A stretch of DNA of 64,000 nt, from contig CADCSX010000005.1 of NCBI GenBank assembly GCA_902805475.1, forward strand, positions 2,429,501-2,493,500, in the 5' to 3' direction. Shown in pieces: positions 57,534-64,000 of the stretch. The notes below the pieces were generated by a model that made no database searches, was not told the origin of the DNA, and saw only the letters and a list, made by a program, of their open reading frames with translations. The position numbers and the translations under genes were made by a program. Source of the DNA: Entonaema liquescens (taxonomy: Eukaryota > Ascomycota > Sordariomycetes > Xylariales > Xylariaceae). Position 1 is the stretch's first letter. Each line of letters opens with the position of its first letter.

Positions 57534-60500
57534 GTCGGGCAAGATTCAAGTAGAAAGTACCCACATGCATGTTTTGTGTAAGAATGTATAGTTATGATAA
57601 CGATGTATACATCGCTAGTGTAACTAGAGTAGTCAGCACTGTAACCGAAAGATTTAGGGGTAACTTAGGTACTGTACTAAGTAATTAATACATTATGTAA
57701 GTCAAGACATCAGTAAGCAAAGTATTGCTTTGGGTAAGTTGGGTAAGTTGCTAGTTAAATTGCTGGATGCTATCCTTCTACTACGTCGTTTTATTATTAG
57801 GATGTAGTTTCACTCTAGTTACTATTTTATTTTATTTTTATTCAACACCATCAGCCAAAAATGATGAACATTACCACGTCTGCCAAGCCCGCATACGATA
57901 TCGCGTACGTCGTTCAACGTAAAGGTTTATCAGGGCTACGGGATTCGTCCGACAACAGGAACATCATATCACGACATCTGACGGAGGCGCCCCAGCGGTC
58001 CAATCGGGTGGCCGCGTTTCGAAACCAAAGGCCCGAGTCATAACTTGTTTTGGAGTTCCAGCCCAGCGCGGGTTACAGTAGTAGAGATGGATTTTATTAG
58101 GGAGGAATGGAACTTGTCAGATTCAAAACTGAAGGATCCCTTCCAAGTCACGAGGACGGCAATTCGACTTCGCTGGTTGGCACGCCTCGAGCTTACCTTT
58201 TTTAACACAACGACCCTGGCAGCCCGGTTCCAGCCTATCTGCCTAGGTAGATAGAATGGCTACATGGGCTACATGGGCAACGGTTAACAGTCACATCAAA
58301 CGAGTAAAAAAAAAACCCTACCTGCTTTTACCTGCCCTGCTTGTCTCGCGATGGGGATCGGTCCCGGTTCGATTTCCTGTCCCCCGCACATCCCTCATGC
58401 AAGTAGCCCACCATGTCGCCCGTCATCGTTTCTCATGCAACCCTCTTTCGCTGCAGTCCTGGGGGAAGGGGAGCTGAAGCTTAGGTACGATTTGAGATGG
58501 TACCCTCCGAGTCCAGGCAAGCGAAGTTTTCTCTCGTAGACAAAGATTGACGCACATCATTGGCCTAGGGGATCGATGCCGTAGACTAACCTTCAACACT
58601 AACCGCCTTGGATGCTGACAGCTCACTTTTTTTTTTTTCTCTCTTCTCCTTCTCTTCCTCGTCATGTCATCGGAGGCTGATGATACAACCCCGATTGTCA
58701 TCTGCACAGGCGGGAGCTCCCTCCTTGCTTATGTATGTGCGCAGTCTATGTACGTATATGCCGAATCTTAGGTCTAACAGACCGTTGATTACTGCTTACG
58801 GGCTTGGATCGAGGCTGCAAATCCTCTAGGAACCGGGGTAGCATGTCTACAAGAAAAAAACAATCTAGGCCTCACACATTTCCTTCATGTAACTAATGTA
58901 CAATACGCTACGATAGGTAGAATATCTACCTAGTAGGTAGTTACCCTAGGGGCAATACCTTAGGGCCATGGGGTACACTCGGCGGCGAATGCTGGACCCC
59001 ATGCTAGGCGTTCATGCAGCCTGGCGATTGGGGCCGCCGCCGTTCTTGTTGTATCTGTATTTGCTATGTCGTGTTGCTTATCCACTTTGGGGTCACGGTT
59101 GGATGGGGGTGCCATTTGGATTCAACACTATCGAGTCGGGTTGCATTCCCGACCCGTGCCCTCCTCTATCCTGTGCAGCCGCAGCGTTTTTATGTTTTAC
59201 CGGCATGAACAATTGCCACCCTCTCTTGCTTCCTTCGACGCGCGAGCTTGCCTCTTCCTTTCCCTGCTTCTCTGGGCTACGTTGCAGTGGCCTTTCTGTT
59301 GGGTCGCGGCCAATGTGCGGTAGTGTTTTAAAGAAATTGGCCAGTGTGCCTGGCAATTGGTGGGCAAAGATCCGATATAGGGTCGTCGTGGTTAGGAATT
59401 CCTCGAGAAGCTGGGCTTTGTCCAAACTTGAGCCGATCCCCCGGGCTACGTTACGACCCGGAGTTAATCATTCACCCCTCAAGATAGAAACATTGATTCG
59501 CTTGTACAGTAATCAGTTGTGGTTTTTTTTATAACCCCTGAAACTTGTCGGTCTAGGGGAGATTTAGTCATGGTAAAATTAGCAATCGTCAATGTGATTC
59601 GGGGATGTAGTAGGAACTCCGGATTCGGTTCTTATTTTCTTTCGTCCTGCCGGTGCTCGGCCCCATCGCGAATTCCCGTTACGAGGTACTTGGGCTGCTA
59701 CGGGAATAGGTATGTACAATTCCAACCTGTTAGACTCGCTGATGATTGATGATGTCGGTATACTAGTGGGGGTTTTAACGCTCTCCACAGCGATGGGGGG
59801 CAAAATGTCGACGTGACATGGGGTAGACGGAAATATTGAGTCGAGGCCAGCCCTTGAAATAATCATAATCATAAATAGAGCGCGTACTTGTGGTGCGGGA
59901 GGGTATACAGAATCTAATACAGACAGGCATAGATTGTCACTTATCCTACATATGCGGATCATACTTGCTTCTGCTCCCTGCTTGGCTAACAACTACCTGC
60001 TTGGTGCTGCGGCGGTAGCGGAGACGGGATGCTCCTCACGCATGCCCGCTTGCTTGCCTTTGCTTGTTACGTGGGGTGGCTGGGTATTGTCAACTTTTGT
60101 AACTTGAAATGGAGGTAGGGGGCTGAAGATTCCTGGTTGATTTCATACCCGAGGATGAATTGCTTTCCATTTTACCAAAGGAGGCCCCGTATGAGAATAT
60201 CGAATGTGTTGTCAGCCCAGGCTGCTAAAAATTCCATATCGTCATCTATTTTATAAGTCGAATGCTGTTTTCTTTTACAAGTATTCAGTTGTGATCAATA
60301 TAGCAAATACCTATGTCTCTTTGTCGACATAACTTCTTGAAGGGTTAGAGAGAGAAGGATACCAACGGCACCAATTGCTTGTCTGCAAACCCCCCTGTTC
60401 ACTTTTCCCGCTAGATATGTGAGTGCGGTTATGTGCTGTAGTCATACCATGCCGCGCCGTACATACATATGTACACTACGGTACCTAATGCTACGTACAT

Positions 60501-60990
60501 CGACAGTACTTGTCACCTGTGTAAGCATCCACGGTACCATAGGTAGCTGAAAAGTGATCCCTAGCCCATTCTAGAGGAGATATAGCATCAGGGGTGCTTC
60601 CACGGTGCATGCACGATGTAAGATTGATTTTCAGATCAACGGTGGCCCCTTTCATAGACAGAAACACGCTGATGTGTACTGGGGATCGCTAGTGCAGCAT
60701 ACATACTTCTAGGTACGGTATAGTTATAGAATCGATATTTGGTTAAGTTGCGATTGCGTTGAATGTGGTACATCGTGAGATGCCGATGCTCTCGGATAAG
60801 AATAGCGATACGCACAGGCGAGCCCGTCGAAATCCTTGTTGTCGATCACGCTTTACTTGTTGCTAGCGTCGACAACGCCTGCTTGGAGAGAAAAGATAAA
60901 CTTAGGTACCTCTCTCACGGAGATCGACCCCTCGGTGATTGCTTAGATAGCTATGCGAGAAAGAAGCACGCAGGGCTGGGGAAGGGATCT

Positions 60991-60992
<2 letters not shown>

Positions 60993-61023
<31 letters not shown>
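60993..61023. repeat. Poly-A tract of 31
   Basis: Thirty-one consecutive A, the longest homopolymer in the window, in a gene-free stretch. It could be the tail of an old retroposed copy on the plus strand or a slipped microsatellite; no retroposed gene was recognised before it. Confidence 0.9.
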
Positions 61024-61024
<1 letters not shown>

Positions 61025-64000
61025 AGTGCATAGTTATTGCATACGCTATATTCCATAGTATATTTATGTTACACGTAACAAAGCGTATTTCGTAGTTAGC
61101 TGTGATATCCTGAGTGCTCGGATACTTGTTACGTTCTGGACCTTAAAAGACACTCGTGAGCAGTGACGAGAAAGGCAGGTTAAGCAAAGGTCAGAAGGTC
61201 TCAACTAGCAGACCGACGAGTTTCCCGGAAAACCTTGTGTGGACCGGGCTCGACCCTATCACGCAGGACAAGATTTGCTAGGCTAAGGACGCCTTCGAAG
61301 AGACAAGAATTTGAGACTATTTGCTTCAAATCCAGCCACCACCACGTGAAAGCCATGACATCTAAAACGGGCTACAACTTTGTGGAAAGTAGTGATGAAT
61401 AAAATCTCCTTGTATTTGAATTTCCAAAAAGGGAGAGGGTTAAGGAAACCAATAGCCGGTGATCATCGGACAAGCGCGATGGAGCGTCGGCAGGGATTTA
61501 CGGCGACAAGGATGAGAAGTGAGAGGGGAGGTTGAAAAGAGAGGGGTGTTTAGTTAATAAGATCTGGACATGGATACGGTCTTCCTAGCGAAATAGCGGT
61601 GAAAGATAACCATAAGAGGTACATAATTACAAGTACTATGTGGAGAGAAGAGGTGGAAAAGGAGCTCGGGCCTTTTGGATTCTAGGTGGAGTTGTCAAAA
61701 GTTGCGTATCTCTGCGTATCTTGTCTGCTTGTTTGAACATATATCTCGTACGGTGTGTGGTGGCTATTAATTACCTACCTCCAACAAGGGTGAAACTCTT
61801 CGCCAATCTCATTGAGCGGCACCAGAGATCCTATAGGTGCGGTAGCAATCGAGTTGTCCATGTCGAGAAGTATTAAAATAGTTAGATTTTGTCACGTATT
61901 GTCAGGTAGGCTAAACGAAATTGTAAGCTATAAGGTTCGGTTCCTCGCAGCTTACCTAGTTAAGAAACCTCAAGGATGAAAATGAAATTTTAGTTGCCAA
62001 TGCCGTTGATACGTATACTCCGCAATAATGGAACAGATAGGGCGGCGTCAAATATTATAAATCCATACTAGTTAGCTTTGCTATTACTATTATAGAACGT
62101 TACTTAAGAGACTAGAGGGATTTGGTAGAGCTATGTGGTCAAGTTCAAACACGTACTAATCCCTCATTGGACCAGCGAATAGTCAACTTAGAAAACACCT
62201 TATAGCGATTGGACTTTGCCGTGTAAATGCCAGTGATACTAGTGATCTCGATGTTATGATTCCAACAGCATCTCTAGCCTTTTAGTTTGGTGCCCGTTAC
62301 TATTGACCTTATGGTTCTCTCTATCTTATTGATACTAGACAAGCCACCTGGCTTGTAACTAGCAAAGATAGGAAAGTGGATGTCTTGTCACGGTATCGGA
62401 GTCAACAACTTGTTCATGAGAAAGAAGAATTACTTGGACGTTACCTAAGCTATTAAGCGACTACGCTAGGTCTTGGTTCTAGTATGACCCTTTTTTTTCC
62501 TTCTTTTCTTCAGGATTACGAGCGGCATATTACCTCAAGGATTAAGCCTCGGGGAGAGTATAACTATTAGTAGATCACTCCTTAGTTTCCCGACCCGTGA
62601 GAATATGGCAATAAGAAACGCGTTGTATTTCGGCTCGGCGATCACGAAAGAGCCGTTCAACAGCTTTGATCACCCCACCGGTACGTTTGTAGGGACTCCC
62701 TTCCCCTCACAGTGGAATAAAGTGTGTGGTGCATGTCGACGTGGTGGCGCTTGATTGGACGCGAAGAAACGGTGGGGAGGTTTGGTCAACACCAGGGGAG
62801 GGTCGCAAAAGGGGCTTGCGCAACACAAAAATATGCAAAAATTGTTCTTAGAATCCCTCGAGGTGACGATGTGGAATCCCTTCCAGTAGCTAGATAATGG
62901 CGAGGTTTAAGCGCCGATAGCACCACGGGATCATGAACGGCTCTATCTCTCTCTAACTTTCTAGCCTTTAAGTTGAACTAATCTTTTTCGGTCTTCGTTG
63001 GCCGGATTACATCGACAAAGTCTGCCGATAGTTTACATGCTCCACCTTTCATCCTGTACAAGCGAATCTCGCGGGGAAAAGGATTTAGATGTTTGCACGT
63101 TGGACGAAGTATGCGGTCGTTACCTACGACAGGGTCAAGGCATTGGGATGAGCTGATGACCCCAACTCTAATGTCTCCGGAGTGGCCGCAATCTTTCAAC
63201 AATATGCTCCCACATACCTAATTGCGAACTGTATCATGATTATCCTCAGCAGGTAATTGATCAAGTTATGGCAACGACCCAGTTGAGGTACGCTCGTGTG
63301 CTCTTGAGAAGTCCTAGCAGAAAGCCAAGCAAGCCTAGCCCAAAGGATCCCCAGGTGGCAGCATGGGGTAACGCATGCTTGATTGGATACATCGCAGATG
63401 TGAGATTTGCATAGCCGCTGCCCGCTGTGCGTTAGACTGCTTCTCGGTCATGCAAGTGCTCAAGCCATCAGGACGGGTTCCCCTGTCGTCTTACGAGATT
63501 TCCATGAGCCTTTTCTAACGACGATGCTGTCTCTTATATCGTACAAAGTCGACGGGATTAAACGCTGCTAGATATCAAAGCGCTTCGATGTCGGATTTTT
63601 TGGTGGTTGTTTCCACAAGTCGAATTGTTATGACGCGTCCTCTTCTCCGTACAAGCGAAGAAAGGGATGAAAGGGGACTGTCCAGTGTAAGCGAGGTCTT
63701 TGACCTAATTAAGCATGTAACTTTGTTCCTTCAATTGTACCTTATTTTTCTGGGGACCGGCTCGAGTAGGAGCCGAGTTAGCGAATCCGAATGATTTTGT
63801 CTTTTGGTAGATATATCAAATTGGCGAGACCGGATCAGCCACACGGATTTACCGCGCTTTTCAGAGACACCGAAGAGGACGGGTTAGAGTGATCCACGTT
63901 ACTTCAAACTGGATCATCGTTCAAAACCCTGTCCGGAGTGCGAGATGCCAAGACGAGACTTCCAGCCTCAGGGCTGAGGACAGTAGGAAACAAAATTAAA

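Larger units (their letters stand above)
57076..64000. other. 6.9 kb gene-poor region
   Basis: No frame with a recognised family was found. Several ATG frames of 60-190 codons exist (for example 57861-58043 and 58968-59534) but lack motifs. The 60-codon frame at 57861 follows an A-rich CCAAAAATG context and could be a small gene. Low-complexity elements at 57452-57533 and 60993-61023 are listed separately. The DNA at 61900-62500 is AT-rich with scattered stops in all frames. Confidence 0.5.

Noticed and set aside
58968..59534. 188-codon plus-strand frame and an opposing 110-codon minus frame (59093-59425)
   Set aside because: The plus frame is rich in Cys/Leu/Pro without a domain; the minus frame looks somewhat more protein-like but lacks an ATG and splice support.

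Overview
This window is nuclear DNA of a filamentous ascomycete (Pezizomycotina, most likely Sordariomycetes). Genes carry short introns of about 50-110 bases with GTRNGT-like donors, CTAAC/CTGAC branch points and YAG acceptors. They stand singly on both strands in long gene-poor DNA, with no operons. Content is fungal: a CarO-type opsin, a CCG-6-like cell-wall protein, a Dal5-type permease, COP9 subunit 3, complex I 24 kDa subunit, fungal C2H2 factors and a tannase/feruloyl esterase. The order is a tentative inference; palindromic TACCTAGGTA-type words are common between genes.

Layout. 1-4624 has no gene. 4625-7409 (+) is a five-exon C2H2 factor. 7410-14077 has no gene. 14078-15826 (+) is a second, related C2H2 factor. 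17521-19235 (+) encodes a ubiquitin-like-domain protein and 20269-21918 (+) a kelch propeller. 22269-23508 (-) is complex I 24 kDa and 24031-24835 (-) a DOT5-type peroxiredoxin. 26124-28158 (+) is a secreted tannase/feruloyl esterase, convergent with 28479-29670 (-), a proton-pump-type microbial rhodopsin. 30997-32514 (+) is COP9 subunit 3 and 33290-35394 (-) replication protein A large subunit. 35963-37167 (+) is a dienelactone-hydrolase-family protein, convergent with 37316-38453 (-), a quinone oxidoreductase. 38454-43553 has no gene. 43554-44437 (+) is a CCG-6-like GPI-type wall protein. 46895-48839 (+) is a Dal5-type transporter, 49299-51560 (-) an ATP-grasp ligase of carnosine-synthase type and 52900-55252 (-) a short-chain (propionyl-type) acyl-CoA synthetase. 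56191-57075 (-) is a BRCT protein. 57076-64000 is gene-poor, with a 9-base minisatellite and a long poly-A.

Most genes are housekeeping (respiration, redox, replication, protein turnover) or degradative/sensory (esterase, opsin). The MFS, ATP-grasp and CoA-ligase trio at 46.9-55.3 kb is the only part resembling a small metabolic neighbourhood.

The strongest unexpected signal concerns reading frames. Four otherwise well-formed genes (complex I 24 kDa, tannase, CSN3, CCG-6-like) are broken by seven single-base losses. Each is best explained as a five-base homopolymer read as four. In every affected exon, adding back one base per run gives a frame that fits the splice phases. Other multi-exon genes in the window are intact. 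A consensus or assembly artefact is the simplest explanation, but real decay or slippage decoding should be excluded.
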